From contig CAVXFB010000008.1 of assembly GCA_963760935.1 (NCBI GenBank), forward strand, positions 186,001-250,000: DNA of 64,000 bases. The letters are read 5' to 3'. Source of the DNA: CAVXFB01 sp963760935. Lineage in GTDB: Bacteria > Planctomycetota > Planctomycetia > Pirellulales > Thermoguttaceae. Positions 1 to 9,790 of this stretch are shown here, one piece after another. The translations under genes and the position numbers were made by a program. Below the pieces are notes generated by a model that saw nothing but the letters and a program-made list of their open reading frames with translations, had not been told where the DNA came from and ran no database searches. Position 1 is the stretch's first letter. Each line of letters starts with the position of its first letter.

Positions 1-513
1 GAGAACTCGCGCGAGTTGGACGTGGGCATGACGATTCAAGCCCTCTCGTTGCCCGACGCGGATCGCAAAGATCAGCTAACGAAAGAGCCGGGCCATGGGC
101 TGAAACTGGCCAGTATCGACGATTACCGTGGAGCGATTGCGAAACGCGATTTGTTCACCCCGTTCCGCGAAGCTCGGCCGCAGGTCGCCGACAACAGCCT
201 GGATATGGCCCGATTCGTGTTCGTCACCGGATTCACTGAAGTCGATGGGGCACGGCAAGTCTGGATTCAGGACCGAACGGCCGGCAAGCTGTGGACGCTC
301 AGCGAAGGGGGTGAGTTTCAGGTGGGACAACTTCGCGGCAAGGTACGGAGCATCGGGGCCGACCGCGAAGTCATCATCGATTTCGATGGACATGGGCGCC
401 GACTGCGCGGAGGCGAAAACCTCCGGGGCGGCGTCGAGATTAACGAGCAGACAAAGACCGACGGAAAGCCGGCCGCGCCGGCGGAGCGTTTGAAGCCCAG
501 CGTGGGCGGGTAA
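1..513 (+). CDS. C-terminal part of a pilus/type II secretion-associated-like protein (5' end outside window)
   Basis: The reading frame is open from base 1, so the true start lies upstream; the TTG at 16 is only the first possible start inside the window. The visible ~170 residues contain AKRDLFTPFR followed by a small beta-rich segment (FVFVTGFTEVDG, VWIQDRTAGK, VGQLRGKVRSIG, VIIDFDGHGRRLRGGENL). This resembles the short GspC/PilP-type domain that planctomycetes place near pilus genes. The tail is low-complexity and charged. The two secretin-family genes nearby on the other strand fit an envelope or secretion role. The assignment is by pattern only; without the N-terminus it could be another periplasmic beta-domain protein. 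Confidence 0.6.
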   Translation, partial: ENSRELDVGMTIQALSLPDADRKDQLTKEPGHGLKLASIDDYRGAIAKRDLFTPFREARPQVADNSLDMARFVFVTGFTEVDGARQVWIQDRTAGKLWTLSEGGEFQVGQLRGKVRSIGADREVIIDFDGHGRRLRGGENLRGGVEINEQTKTDGKPAAPAERLKPSVGG

Positions 514-672
514 ACTGGGCGGAATATTGCGAGCAGGACGCGCAACGCTACCCGCGTTTCAACGACTCACCGCGACAATTGGGTAAGAAGTGCCGGACGG
601 CACGATACGCTCAACCGGGGAGTAGGCGATTTGGTCGATTCGATATACGATGCATGAATTAGGAGCCCCGCC

Positions 673-1518
673 ATGCGACTGACTTTCGCAACATCAACTG
701 TCGTACTTGCCGTCTTTGCGTCGTCGTCCGTTGGCACGGCACAGATGAGCTCGCAACGGATGTCCTCCGGCAGCCGCAGCAGTTTTGGCAGCAGTTCCTT
801 GGGCCTGGGAGCTTCCTCCATGCGTGGGTCGAACGGATTGGGAAGCAGCGGACTTGGGAATAGCGCATTCGGGTTGGGGCAGAGCGGTCTCGGCTCCATG
901 AATTCCAACAGCGGTTTTGGCAGTCTGTCCGGCCAAAACTCGTTCATCGGCGTCAATCAAAATGCTTTAAACGGTAACGGTTTTCTCGGGGCTCCCGCGT
1001 ATTCCGGCACGGGACAGTATGGCGGCCGTTCCATGTCCGGCGGCAGTTCCAGGTACGGCGGCGGCTCGATGTACGGCGGCGGCTCGATGTATGGCGGCAG
1101 TCAAATGTATGGACAGCGCGGTGGGCAGATGGGCGGCTTCGGTAGCCAAATGTACGGCGGGCGCGGCCTCGGGCAAATGGGCGGCCGCGGCACGGCCGGC
1201 CGCGGCGCGTCGGCCGCCAATCAAATCCGCACTGCTATGACGGTTGGGTTCGATGCCCCGGCAACCAGCACGCAGAAGGTTAGTTCGGCGGTGGCACTGC
1301 GGCTGAAGGAGATGCCGGCGATCCATTGGCAAACGCCGGTGCAGGTGGAGATCCAGGGACGGACGGCCATCCTGCGCGGGGTTGTTGCCACCCAGCACGA
1401 TCGCGATTTGGCGGAGCAGGTGGTTCGCTTGGAAGCTGCGATCGACCAGGTGCAGAACCAACTCGTGGTTGCGGCCAGCCCGGCCAGTTCGACGCAGCCG
1501 GCTGAGCCGGCACTGTAG
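673..1518 (+). CDS. Secreted Gly/Ser/Met-rich protein with C-terminal BON domain
   Basis: The 281-residue product starts with a signal peptide (MRLTFATSTVVLAVFASSS, cleavage near GTAQ). Residues ~25-190 are low complexity, rich in Gly, Ser, Met and Tyr, with short repeats such as YGGGSMYGG. Residues ~205-270 form a BON-like domain: helix VSSAVALRLKEM, strand VQVEIQGRTAILRGVV, helix DRDLAEQVVRLE, then IDQVQNQLVV. BON domains usually bind membranes or phospholipids, so an outer-envelope role is inferred. A clear Shine-Dalgarno AGGAG at 661-665 sets the start. The last 239 bases overlap, convergently, the proline-rich end of the minus-strand gene. Confidence 0.8.
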   Translation: MRLTFATSTVVLAVFASSSVGTAQMSSQRMSSGSRSSFGSSSLGLGASSMRGSNGLGSSGLGNSAFGLGQSGLGSMNSNSGFGSLSGQNSFIGVNQNALNGNGFLGAPAYSGTGQYGGRSMSGGSSRYGGGSMYGGGSMYGGSQMYGQRGGQMGGFGSQMYGGRGLGQMGGRGTAGRGASAANQIRTAMTVGFDAPATSTQKVSSAVALRLKEMPAIHWQTPVQVEIQGRTAILRGVVATQHDRDLAEQVVRLEAAIDQVQNQLVVAASPASSTQPAEPAL

Positions 1519-2368
1519 TTGGCAGCGCTGCATTGGGCGGCGCAGAGCTGGCGGTCCCTGCAGCCGGGCTCAGCGGATTGGCGGCGTTCGGGGCCGAAGA
1601 CACGGCCTGCTGCCATCTCCACGGCGTGATGGGTGGCGCCGGCGCGGGTCCCTGCCTGAGCGCCATTCCAGTTGGCATCGGAATGGTGACCGTCGTCATC
1701 CGTCGCGGCCGTCCGTCGCTGTCCAGGTTGTCGGCACCGACGGGAGTCGCGGCCGCGTTGTAGGATGCTGGTGACACACCGCTGCCGGTCATGGGCGGGG
1801 CCGGAGTTCCGGCGGCAGCCTGCTGCACCAAGCTATTCGGCTCGCGCTTTGGCGGCAATATGCCGGGCAGCAGTTGCCGGCATTGTTCACCGACGATGGC
1901 CGCACCGTCCTTTGGTTCAAAACGGGCGATCAGGGTGATTTCCTTTTGCATGCCGCCCACTTCATCCCACGGGAGCCACACACTGTAGGAATGACCAATT
2001 TTCGACTTGCTGTAATGGGCGGGAAGCTGCTCGGCTGTGAAGACGTATTTGCGATCGGGCCGGGCGGTATTAGGATCGCGATCCGACTCCTCAAAGGCAT
2101 ATACCACCAAGGCGCCGTCGACTTTGATCGGCGCTTCGTTCTTTCCCTCGTAGAACATCACGCGGCCGCCGAAACCGCGAATCGGACGCTGATTGGGCTG
2201 CGTCAGCACTGTGTCAGTCCAGAAGGCGACGATCCTGTCCGGCTTGCCCGGCTTGTCTTCGCGTTTGAACGGCCAGGGCCAGTCGGCCAGGGCCGTCGTA
2301 GCCAGCGATGAAACGATCAACAGGCCGCAGAGCGCCTGGAGGAAGTGTTTGCTAGCGGCAATTCGCAT
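1280..2368 (-). CDS. Exported protein with proline-rich C-terminal tail, unknown function
   Basis: I chose the ATG at 2368 rather than 2395 because it gives a clean signal peptide (MRIAASKHFLQALCGLLIVS, cleavage after TTALA). The mature part opens with DWPWPF and a compact domain (residues ~50-170) with IVAFWTDTVL, GFGGRVMFYEG and VDGALVVYAFEE, ending in KEITLIARFEPKDGA. This resembles planctomycete-only exported proteins of unknown function. The remaining half is Pro/Ala/Gly-rich and disordered. About 79 C-terminal residues are encoded antisense to the BON domain of the neighbouring gene, so the real stop could in principle lie earlier if this sequence has an indel. It follows the secretin gene on the same strand by ~80 bases and may be co-transcribed. 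Confidence 0.65.
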   Translation of the reverse strand: MRIAASKHFLQALCGLLIVSSLATTALADWPWPFKREDKPGKPDRIVAFWTDTVLTQPNQRPIRGFGGRVMFYEGKNEAPIKVDGALVVYAFEESDRDPNTARPDRKYVFTAEQLPAHYSKSKIGHSYSVWLPWDEVGGMQKEITLIARFEPKDGAAIVGEQCRQLLPGILPPKREPNSLVQQAAAGTPAPPMTGSGVSPASYNAAATPVGADNLDSDGRPRRMTTVTIPMPTGMALRQGPAPAPPITPWRWQQAVSSAPNAANPLSPAAGTASSAPPNAALPTTVPAQPAASNWPGWPQPRVGSAPGRSQLPSEPPAPPNRDRAGWQQPRAGWPSVPGSPPAPAFANGSPASPSAAVPPPN

Positions 2369-2449
2369 TTTCGATCCTGCACCTTTAGTTAACATGCGAC
2401 ATTCCTTCGCAGCAGTACTATAGCCGACAGAATGGTCCGTCCCATCTGA

Positions 2450-5400
2450 TTAGCGATAGTAATTTCCTTGGACCTGCTGCTGTCCCGCTTGGAGTTGCGG
2501 CTGCGGCGCAGGCTGTTGGTATACGGCCGGTTGTGCGGAGGTCGGGCCACCCGTATATCGTGTCTGTTCGGCCTGCGGCGACGCCCTGAATCTCACGTCC
2601 ACGTTGGGATGGACCGGCGTAGTCTGAGATCCATGGGGCGTGTTGGGCTGCGCGGGTTCCAACAGCGGCGGCGGCATCGGCACTCCGTAGCCCGGCGCTG
2701 GCGGTCCCGATTGCGGCGCTGCGGCGGGAGTCGGCAGAGACTCGGGCAAAGCCGCCGAATCGGGTGACGCCTTCATGTCGGGATAGATCACCTTGGTCTC
2801 GCCATCCGACCATTGGTCTGTGCGCTTGCGCAGACCGGCCTCGCCATAAATGGTGGTCACATCGCACATGCACCAACTCATACGGGCCGCTTCGGCGCGG
2901 CGGATCGCATCGGCGTCGGCCTCGTTGCGGACGATGCGCGGCGTCATGATGATGAGCAGTTCATTCCGGGATTTCGTCGATCCGTCATAGCGAAACAGGC
3001 GGCCCAGCACCGGAACGTCACCCAACAACGGCACCTTGCGATGAAACTCGTTCTTGCTGTTGGCGATCAAACCGCTGAGAACGACCGTTTGCCCATTCAT
3101 CGCGCTGACGGTCGTCTGTGCCTGGGTGATGTCGATGATCGGCGAGCGGACCACCTGACCATTGGTCGAGACAAAGATGGGAATACCGGTTGCCTCGGGT
3201 TCCAGGACGGATTTCACGGCGTTGATTTCCATAACCACCAAACCATCCGGGCTGATTCGCGGCCTAACGTTCACGATCAAGCCCACGGGCTGGAACTGGA
3301 TGGTGTTCGTTATGCCACCGCTTGAGGTCGTGTTAACCCCAGTGATGGTTGGCACATTCTGACCAACCTGAATCGAGGCTTCCTGATTGTCCAATGCCAT
3401 GACTTGCGGCCGTTGCAGAACTTCGACGCGGTGCTTTTCGGCCAGGGCGCGGAGCAGAATACTGACGTTTTCGCTGGCCGCCGAGAGCACGAGCCCGCCA
3501 AAGCCCAATGGCCCATTCGCGCGTCCCACGCCGAAGTTCGACAATCCCTGCGTGCCCACGCCACCGGCGCCTGCCAGCGAGCCCGCCGTGCTGGCGTCGC
3601 CCAGGGGGTTGGTCGTGTTGAAGTTATAGCCGGGATTGAGTTGGCTCTCCGCGCCGGTGATCGTGCTGCGATCGAACAAGACGGCGTCCTGCAAACCGAG
3701 CTCAATTCCGAACTCGTTCGTATCGCCAAGATCGATCTGGGCGATGAGCACCTGGATCATGACCATCGGCGGCCGGGCGTCGAGCTGCTCGATGACGTCC
3801 TTGATTTCGTCGAAGAACCGTGGCGTGGCGCTAAGGACCAGACTGTTGGTGACCATTTCCGGCACCACCACCACCTCGCGCTCGATCTGCTCGAACGCGC
3901 TGGTCATACCGGGAGCCAGCGTCTGCACCTGCCGCTCGCTGGTCAGAAACGAGTTGATGGCCTGCGCTACGGTGTCGGCCGGAGAATTCTTCAGGCGGAA
4001 GACGAACGTTCTTCGATTCCGCACCCCTTCGTCCAATCGCGTGATGACCGCTTCGACAACGGTGAGGTCGGCGGTCGATCCGGAAACAATGACGCTGTTA
4101 GTTCGCGTGTCGACGGCGAACCGCAGCGACACCAGCGGATTCTCTCCGCTGACGGTTGCGGCCGACGCCAACGCACCCGCTTGGCCGAAAGCCCCGCCAA
4201 AACCGCCGCCAAATCCGCCACCGAAACCACCGCCAGCGCCGGTAGTTGGAACGCCGCCAAACAGTTGTTGCAGTGTGACGGCGAGATTCGTGGCATCACC
4301 ATTGACCACGGTAAAGACCTTCAGTTGGGCCTCGGCCGGCGGCAGTTGATCGAGCTGGTGAATCAACGCTTCGAGCAGTTCGAGGTTCTCCGGCGGCGCC
4401 GACACGATTAGCGCGTTGGCCCGTGCGTCGACTGTAATGCGGACGTCGCTGAGGATTCCCGAGTTCAAGAGCTTTCGTTCTTTGGCGTCAATCGTCAGGA
4501 GCCGCAGCATGGCGGACCGCTGTTGGCCCTGTGCTTGCGCAGTCGGGGCCGCGCCTCCCGGCTGTCCCGGTTGACCTGGTTGCGTGGTCTGACTGGCGCG
4601 GGCGGCCGTGCCGATGGCGTCACGCAGCACCGTCGCAATGTCTTGGGCCATCGAGTGCTGTAATTGAATGATGCGAACCTCGTTGACGGCGGCACTAGTC
4701 GACGTGTCGATGCGACTGATCAATGCGGCAACTTCGGCCATGTCGCGCGGGCTGGCCTGAATCACCAAGGCGTTCGACCGGGCATCGGGTGTGACGCGCA
4801 CCACGGGGGCAAGTCCCAGCCCCACTCGATCCGCATAGAACTGCTGAATCGTGGCCGCTGCGGTCGTGGCCACCGCGTTCTTCAGGTGGAATACCTGGAA
4901 TTGCGTGTCCGGGGCCACTGGCTGGTCCAGCCGTCCAATCAGGTCGACTACCGTCTTCACGTTTTCTGGCCGTCCAACGACCAGCACGTCGTTCGGTTTG
5001 ACGACGGGCGTAATGCTCACGCTCCCCTGCCGCGGCAGATAGACTTCGTCGTATAGCGACCTCACCAGCGTCGCCATCGCCTGACAGTCGACGTACTTCA
5101 GCGGCAACAATTCAACGGCCGGTTCGGTTTCGGCGCTGAGCCGCTCGATCTGATTGATGATCGACATCACTTGGTCGACGTCTTCTTTGTTGCCGCGAAG
5201 CACCAGCACGTCGAGCCCGTCGAGCATTTCGATTTGCACCGGGCTGATCAGGCCGGCGGGTTTCTTGCCTTCTTCTGTCTTGCCGGCCGGAGCGGGCGTG
5301 CCGGGCCTTGGCGTCGTTGCCGGGGGCGTCGCTTGTGCCACCTCGGCGCCTTGCGCCGCCGCGCCGTCTTTCGGTTGGAACAACATCGCTGCCAATCGTG

Positions 5401-6100
5401 GAGTGGTCGTCGCCGAACCGGTGGCGGTGCGAATCACTGCGGCCGCCTTTTGAATGCCGGCCGATTGCGTGGTCCGCAATGGCATTACACGGGTCTCTTT
5501 GTCGCCGTTGTCGTTCTGGCGATCGAGCACTTGGACGAGTCGCGTACAAGCGTCGACGGCCGCCTGCGACCCTTCGATAGTCACTTGTCCGGCTGCGGGA
5601 TCGATTGTCATGTCGAGGTTGCCGCCGTCAGGCGAGACGAGGCGATAGCGCTTCGTCTGCGGACGCGGACTGGACATCGCAAACAGCCGATTTCCCAAGG
5701 TGCTCCAGAGGGATGCCTCGAACTGATCCGCTCTGACGTTGCGAAGCGCGACCGAGCGAGTTCGCGCTGCGTTGGCGACCGACGGCGATCCGACAGGTGC
5801 GGGCGCCGCTACGGAGGCCACCAGCGATTGGCTTATGCGGGCCTGAATTTCCGGCGGCGCCTGCGCGATGATCTGCGATGTTCGTTCGTCGGCGGCAATG
5901 CGAACACCTGGGAAGACGCCAAATTCCGTTCGCAACTTCTCGGCCGTCGCCGATGCCTGTCCGGCGGGACACGAATAGACCTTCACCACCGGTGCGTTGT
6001 CGGCAGCCAACGATGCCGAGCCAAGAGCGGCCAGAGTCAGCAGTCCAAGAGCGCATCTGCACGCGATGCCGAAAACGCGCCAGTCCCGTACGCTGGTCAT
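2450..6100 (-). CDS. Secretin (type II/III secretion system protein D, GspD/PilQ family)
   Basis: From the ATG at 6100 the product has ~1,216 residues, much longer than ordinary GspD (~650-700). This start gives a signal peptide (MTSVRDWRVFGIACRC..., cleavage near ASLAAD); the upstream extension to 6250 is Cys/Arg-rich and unlikely. Several secretin N-type (NolW-like) repeats follow, each with a hallmark such as VLVLRGNKEDVDQVMSII, LVVGRPENVKTVVDLI or LIVSAPPENLELLEALI. A Gly/Phe-rich linker (FGGGFGGGFGGAFGQ) sits inside one repeat. The C-terminal secretin domain has NVSILLRALAEKHRVEVL, VGQNVPTITG and VPLLGDVPVLGRLFR. A Pro/Gln tail of ~110 residues ends the protein. It is predicted to form the outer-membrane gate of a secretion or pilus system. 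Confidence 0.9.
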   Translation of the reverse strand: MTSVRDWRVFGIACRCALGLLTLAALGSASLAADNAPVVKVYSCPAGQASATAEKLRTEFGVFPGVRIAADERTSQIIAQAPPEIQARISQSLVASVAAPAPVGSPSVANAARTRSVALRNVRADQFEASLWSTLGNRLFAMSSPRPQTKRYRLVSPDGGNLDMTIDPAAGQVTIEGSQAAVDACTRLVQVLDRQNDNGDKETRVMPLRTTQSAGIQKAAAVIRTATGSATTTPRLAAMLFQPKDGAAAQGAEVAQATPPATTPRPGTPAPAGKTEEGKKPAGLISPVQIEMLDGLDVLVLRGNKEDVDQVMSIINQIERLSAETEPAVELLPLKYVDCQAMATLVRSLYDEVYLPRQGSVSITPVVKPNDVLVVGRPENVKTVVDLIGRLDQPVAPDTQFQVFHLKNAVATTAAATIQQFYADRVGLGLAPVVRVTPDARSNALVIQASPRDMAEVAALISRIDTSTSAAVNEVRIIQLQHSMAQDIATVLRDAIGTAARASQTTQPGQPGQPGGAAPTAQAQGQQRSAMLRLLTIDAKERKLLNSGILSDVRITVDARANALIVSAPPENLELLEALIHQLDQLPPAEAQLKVFTVVNGDATNLAVTLQQLFGGVPTTGAGGGFGGGFGGGFGGAFGQAGALASAATVSGENPLVSLRFAVDTRTNSVIVSGSTADLTVVEAVITRLDEGVRNRRTFVFRLKNSPADTVAQAINSFLTSERQVQTLAPGMTSAFEQIEREVVVVPEMVTNSLVLSATPRFFDEIKDVIEQLDARPPMVMIQVLIAQIDLGDTNEFGIELGLQDAVLFDRSTITGAESQLNPGYNFNTTNPLGDASTAGSLAGAGGVGTQGLSNFGVGRANGPLGFGGLVLSAASENVSILLRALAEKHRVEVLQRPQVMALDNQEASIQVGQNVPTITGVNTTSSGGITNTIQFQPVGLIVNVRPRISPDGLVVMEINAVKSVLEPEATGIPIFVSTNGQVVRSPIIDITQAQTTVSAMNGQTVVLSGLIANSKNEFHRKVPLLGDVPVLGRLFRYDGSTKSRNELLIIMTPRIVRNEADADAIRRAEAARMSWCMCDVTTIYGEAGLRKRTDQWSDGETKVIYPDMKASPDSAALPESLPTPAAAPQSGPPAPGYGVPMPPPLLEPAQPNTPHGSQTTPVHPNVDVRFRASPQAEQTRYTGGPTSAQPAVYQQPAPQPQLQAGQQQVQGNYYR

Positions 6101-6455
6101 GCTTACTGTATTCACTTGGAGTTGCCTTCCTATCGGCCCAATCGTTGGGGGGTATCGCTCCGATTCAACGCGCACGCACTTGCACACCACAATCTCTGCG
6201 CAGAGCGAATAATCGGCAAACCTTGCGCAGTTCTCCAGGAAGAGTTGCACATTTATCGGGGGATATGCACCGATATTGCGCAGATCACGTAGTTTATCAA
6301 CGTGCGCGAGGGATCGGCGGTAGACGGAGAGCCACGCGATCTCGGCAGGTGATATAGCCCCGCTCCGCTACGTGATGGCAGAAAGCGGTTCCGCCGGAAT
6401 CGGAAGCTGTACCAGTTGGCTTCTGGAGACGGCTGCTAAAGATCTTCCGGCGGCA
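6101..6455. other. Intergenic region between the two secretin-family genes
   Basis: These 355 bases separate the two minus-strand secretin-family genes and must hold the leader of the downstream one. I found no convincing promoter, terminator or small gene. The in-frame upstream extension of the secretin frame to 6250 has no signal peptide and unusual composition, so I treat it as non-coding. Confidence 0.4.
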
Positions 6456-9278
6456 CTACCGTCCGCCACGTTGGCCGCCTTGCCCAGAATTACCGCCGCC
6501 ACGACGTCCGCCCTGATAATTACCTTGGTTGCCGCCCTGTTGCGAGCGGTAGTTACGATTGTAGGCGTTTGAACCAGTTCGTTGCTGGCCGCCCGACTGC
6601 GTGCGACGGTAGGATTGCTGATTCTGGTTGCCGTAGGATCGATTCGGCTGGTAGGCGCCGTGCTGGCCCTGCTGCGGGTTCGTCGTACGAGTGACCTGCA
6701 CGGAATCGCCGCCCAACACCGACAAGGCTTGCTCTATAGCTTCGGTGCTGGTGTGATGCAGCGTCACGACCTGCACGTCGTGGTCTTGGTCGGCCGCGGC
6801 CGAGTCAAGCTCCGCGACCAACTGTTTGACTTCGTCGAACAACGGATCGGGTGCGGCGACAATCAGCGAGTTAGTCCGCGTATCGACGCCGACCGATATT
6901 CGGGCGACGTCATCGCCCGCACCGGCTCCGCCGCCGGGCACGCCTCGCTGCCGGCCGCCTCGCTGCATCATCATCATGGCCATCATCCGCTGTTGCGGAT
7001 TTCCGGCGCTGGACGCCTGAACCATGCGGTCGGCATAGACCTGTTTGACGATCTCGGCGATCTCCTCCGCCTTGCTGTTCTTAACCGGAATCAGCCGGGC
7101 CTTGGCAGCCACGGCAATCTCTTCGGGACTTTCCTTCTGATCGAGAACCTTCAGCAAGTTCCCAATCGTATCGAGGTCGGTCTGGTTGGCCCGAACCAAC
7201 AAGGCATTGAGTCTCTCGTCAGGCGTTATAAGGATGGGCCCCGTTGCCAGCACGCCGCTTGCAGCGCTTGCGCTCGACGCCATTGAGCCAATGTTGGCAT
7301 TTGCAGTATTGGCGCCCGGCCGCTGACCACGACGTCCGGGAACTGGTCGTTCGGCGACCACGGCGCCGCTGCCAAAGACTTGGCCGAGCGTCTCCGCGAT
7401 GGCGGGCGCCTTGGCGTACTTGAGATAGAAGACGCTGAACTCGCGGCCGTTGGTCGAGCCTTCGGACAGCGTATCGAGCAGGCGCTCGAACTCGTCGAGG
7501 GCTTCGGTATCCTCAGAGGCGATGATCAGACCGTTGGGACCCGGCATAACGATGATCGGGGCCGGCGCAGCGGGTTTTGCGGGTTTTTCCGCCGCCGTTT
7601 CTTGGGCAACGTAGATCAGTCGCGCACCGCCCAGCAGTCGGGCTGACTGTTCGACAACAGGCGACGCCTTCTGTCCGTGCGGCGGCATTGTGCGCTCTTC
7701 GGTCGGCGGCGTGGCCGGCTCCTGGGAACGCTTCAAATTGCGAAGTCGCTCCAACAGTTCCGGTGAAATCGAAGCGGGCTCCTTGCCGCCCTGATCGCTT
7801 GACGGAGCCGCTAATGGACTGACGACGCGGATCTTGTTCGCTCGCATGGTTGGCCAGATTTCTTCCAACTTGTCGAGCACTGATCGGGCGGCTGTGCTGC
7901 TCATAGGGATGGTCCGCACGCGGCCGCCCTGAGCCACGTCGCCCGACGGGCTGAGGTTTTCGCCCATCTTCTCCAATAGGCCCCGAATCTGCAAAATCTG
8001 CGCCTGCGTCCCGCGGATCAATAGTTGCCTGGTCACCAAATCGGCGTCGACCTGCGGCGCCCCGCCCTTGGTCGCATCGGCCGACCCAAACAACTTACTG
8101 ATCGAGGCCACGGCCGTCTGCGGATCGATGCGCGTCAGATGAATCACCTCGACCTGCTGCCCCTCGCGCTGCAACTGCGCGAGCGTGGCGCGAATCGTCG
8201 CCTGCTGTGCCGGCCGCGCCAAGGCGATCAGGCTATTGGTCTTTGGATCGACCGCCAAGCGAACGTCGGGCTGGCCGACCAGAAGCGTTTGCATCACGGA
8301 CAGCACGGATGCCGGATCGGCCCCGGCGACCGAGTAGACTTCGATCTGCGGAGTGCCGACAAGCCGTCCGGCGTCAGCGCCTGGCGTAGGCACGTCCAAT
8401 GCCTTGAGGGCGTCGGCCACGCGAGACACCTTTTCCGGCCGCCCGCTCACCAACAGTCGACCGGTGCCGGCTTCCGCCGCAATGCGGATCGAGCCATCGA
8501 CCGACGAGGTCTTATCCTCGGGGATGTCGAGCAATTGCCGCAGGATGGGCAAGACGTCCTCGATGCGAGCGTACTTCAGTTCAAAGGTCTGGACACCGCC
8601 AGACCCGGCTCCTTCCGGCCCTTCGATCCGCTTGAGCATATCGCGGATCGCCCGCAGCCGGCCCGCGGTCTCGGTAACGAGCACTTGCCGCGACTTGGTC
8701 AACGCCACGACGGAGCCCTGCGGTCCGAGGAGTTTGCGAATTTCTAGTTCGGCTTCTTCAGGCTTGAGCTTGTCCAAGTTAAACAGCACGCTTACCAGTT
8801 CAAACTCGCCTTTGCTGTCGAGCGCCGTCAACGGCACGGTTGAGACCAGATTGGCCGGAATGCCGTCTTCGAGGTTGATCAGCATTAGCATGCGGTCGCG
8901 GCGGATCAGCGTGTAACCTTTGGTCAGCAGCACGCTATTCAAGAGATCAATGGCTTCGGCCGGCGTGTACTCGCGACTATCGCTATAGTTGAACGTGCCT
9001 TGCGGCGGGGCATCCATGACCAGCGATAAGTCGGCTTCGCGGGCGAACCAATCGAGCACATCCTTCCACGGCTGGAAGCGAAATTGGAATCGCAACTTCT
9101 TAACTGCCGGGGTGGCGGTGGACAGGCTCGTCGTCTCAGGCGCCGCCGAGGGCTCGGCAGCCGTAAGACTCTTGTCTTTGGGGGGGCCAGTAGCGTCGTC
9201 GGCTCGCGCGGCCGCCGACATCGATCCAACGACCAACGCCAGCATGGCCAAGACCCGAACGCTCAAGAACTTTCGCAT
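6456..9278 (-). CDS. Secretin N-domain repeat protein lacking the secretin pore domain
   Basis: The 940-residue product has a signal peptide (MRKFLSVRVLAMLALVVGSM, cleavage near ARADD). After a domain like the secretin/TonB short N-terminal region (LDWFAREADLSLVMDAPPQG, then YTPAEAIDLLNSVLL) come at least five NolW-type repeats, recognisable as LLVSGRPEKVSRVADALKAL, LIIASEDTEALDEFERLLDT, LLVRANQTDLDTIGNLLKVL and LIVAAPDPLFDEVKQLVAEL. The C-terminal beta-barrel signature (VPxLGDIPxLGxLF) is absent. The protein instead ends in ~75 residues rich in Gly, Gln, Asn, Arg and Tyr. It lies upstream of the true secretin on the same strand and may be a periplasmic partner or ring extension for it; that role is inferred. 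Confidence 0.85.
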   Translation of the reverse strand: MRKFLSVRVLAMLALVVGSMSAAARADDATGPPKDKSLTAAEPSAAPETTSLSTATPAVKKLRFQFRFQPWKDVLDWFAREADLSLVMDAPPQGTFNYSDSREYTPAEAIDLLNSVLLTKGYTLIRRDRMLMLINLEDGIPANLVSTVPLTALDSKGEFELVSVLFNLDKLKPEEAELEIRKLLGPQGSVVALTKSRQVLVTETAGRLRAIRDMLKRIEGPEGAGSGGVQTFELKYARIEDVLPILRQLLDIPEDKTSSVDGSIRIAAEAGTGRLLVSGRPEKVSRVADALKALDVPTPGADAGRLVGTPQIEVYSVAGADPASVLSVMQTLLVGQPDVRLAVDPKTNSLIALARPAQQATIRATLAQLQREGQQVEVIHLTRIDPQTAVASISKLFGSADATKGGAPQVDADLVTRQLLIRGTQAQILQIRGLLEKMGENLSPSGDVAQGGRVRTIPMSSTAARSVLDKLEEIWPTMRANKIRVVSPLAAPSSDQGGKEPASISPELLERLRNLKRSQEPATPPTEERTMPPHGQKASPVVEQSARLLGGARLIYVAQETAAEKPAKPAAPAPIIVMPGPNGLIIASEDTEALDEFERLLDTLSEGSTNGREFSVFYLKYAKAPAIAETLGQVFGSGAVVAERPVPGRRGQRPGANTANANIGSMASSASAASGVLATGPILITPDERLNALLVRANQTDLDTIGNLLKVLDQKESPEEIAVAAKARLIPVKNSKAEEIAEIVKQVYADRMVQASSAGNPQQRMMAMMMMQRGGRQRGVPGGGAGAGDDVARISVGVDTRTNSLIVAAPDPLFDEVKQLVAELDSAAADQDHDVQVVTLHHTSTEAIEQALSVLGGDSVQVTRTTNPQQGQHGAYQPNRSYGNQNQQSYRRTQSGGQQRTGSNAYNRNYRSQQGGNQGNYQGGRRGGGNSGQGGQRGGR

Positions 9279-9790
9279 ATCGCATTACTCCGGGCGAGAC
9301 ATGAGCAGGCGGGATGACTTCACCCCTATATTTTAGTTGCTGGGCGGTCGATTTACCAACAAATGCCGACAAAAGTCGCAAGGTCCGCCGTTCGCCGCAC
9401 CCACGGCGTGCCGTGCGAAACAATCCGCATGGCCGAGCTGCCGTTGCCCGCTACAATCGTACCAATGTGCGCAGACCTCCAGCTATTCAATTAAACCCCG
9501 GAGAGGGCCGCGCGGGCCGCGGGATGTGAAAACTGCCGCGCCGCACATGAGTTCGGGCCCTATCGCGGCTTGTTGACGGCTTGGTACTACTGACCGTTTG
9601 CGGCAGGGGCCGACAAGCGGCCCGTGATTCCTGCTAGAACAGGTCCGCGGAAACACTCGGCCATCGGAGCAACCCCCGATTGTCGGGGGAGGTAAACGAT
9701 TTCGACAGCAAGCGGCAACCGGAATGGACTTCCATCTTGGAACCGGTTGTTGAGTAGACGTCGCAACGTTTTTTGGGACGATAGCAGCAA
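9279..9790. other. Divergent intergenic region, no gene recognised
   Basis: These 512 bases lie between the divergent secretin-like gene and the Nudix gene and should carry both promoters. I see no conserved RNA, terminator or repeat. A minus-strand frame at 9587-10123 exists but is mostly antisense to the Nudix domain and has no recognisable domain. Confidence 0.4.

Noticed and set aside
6101..6250. N-terminal extension of the secretin to 6250
   Set aside because: The extra 50 residues are Cys/Arg-rich and would bury the clear signal peptide that starts at 6100.
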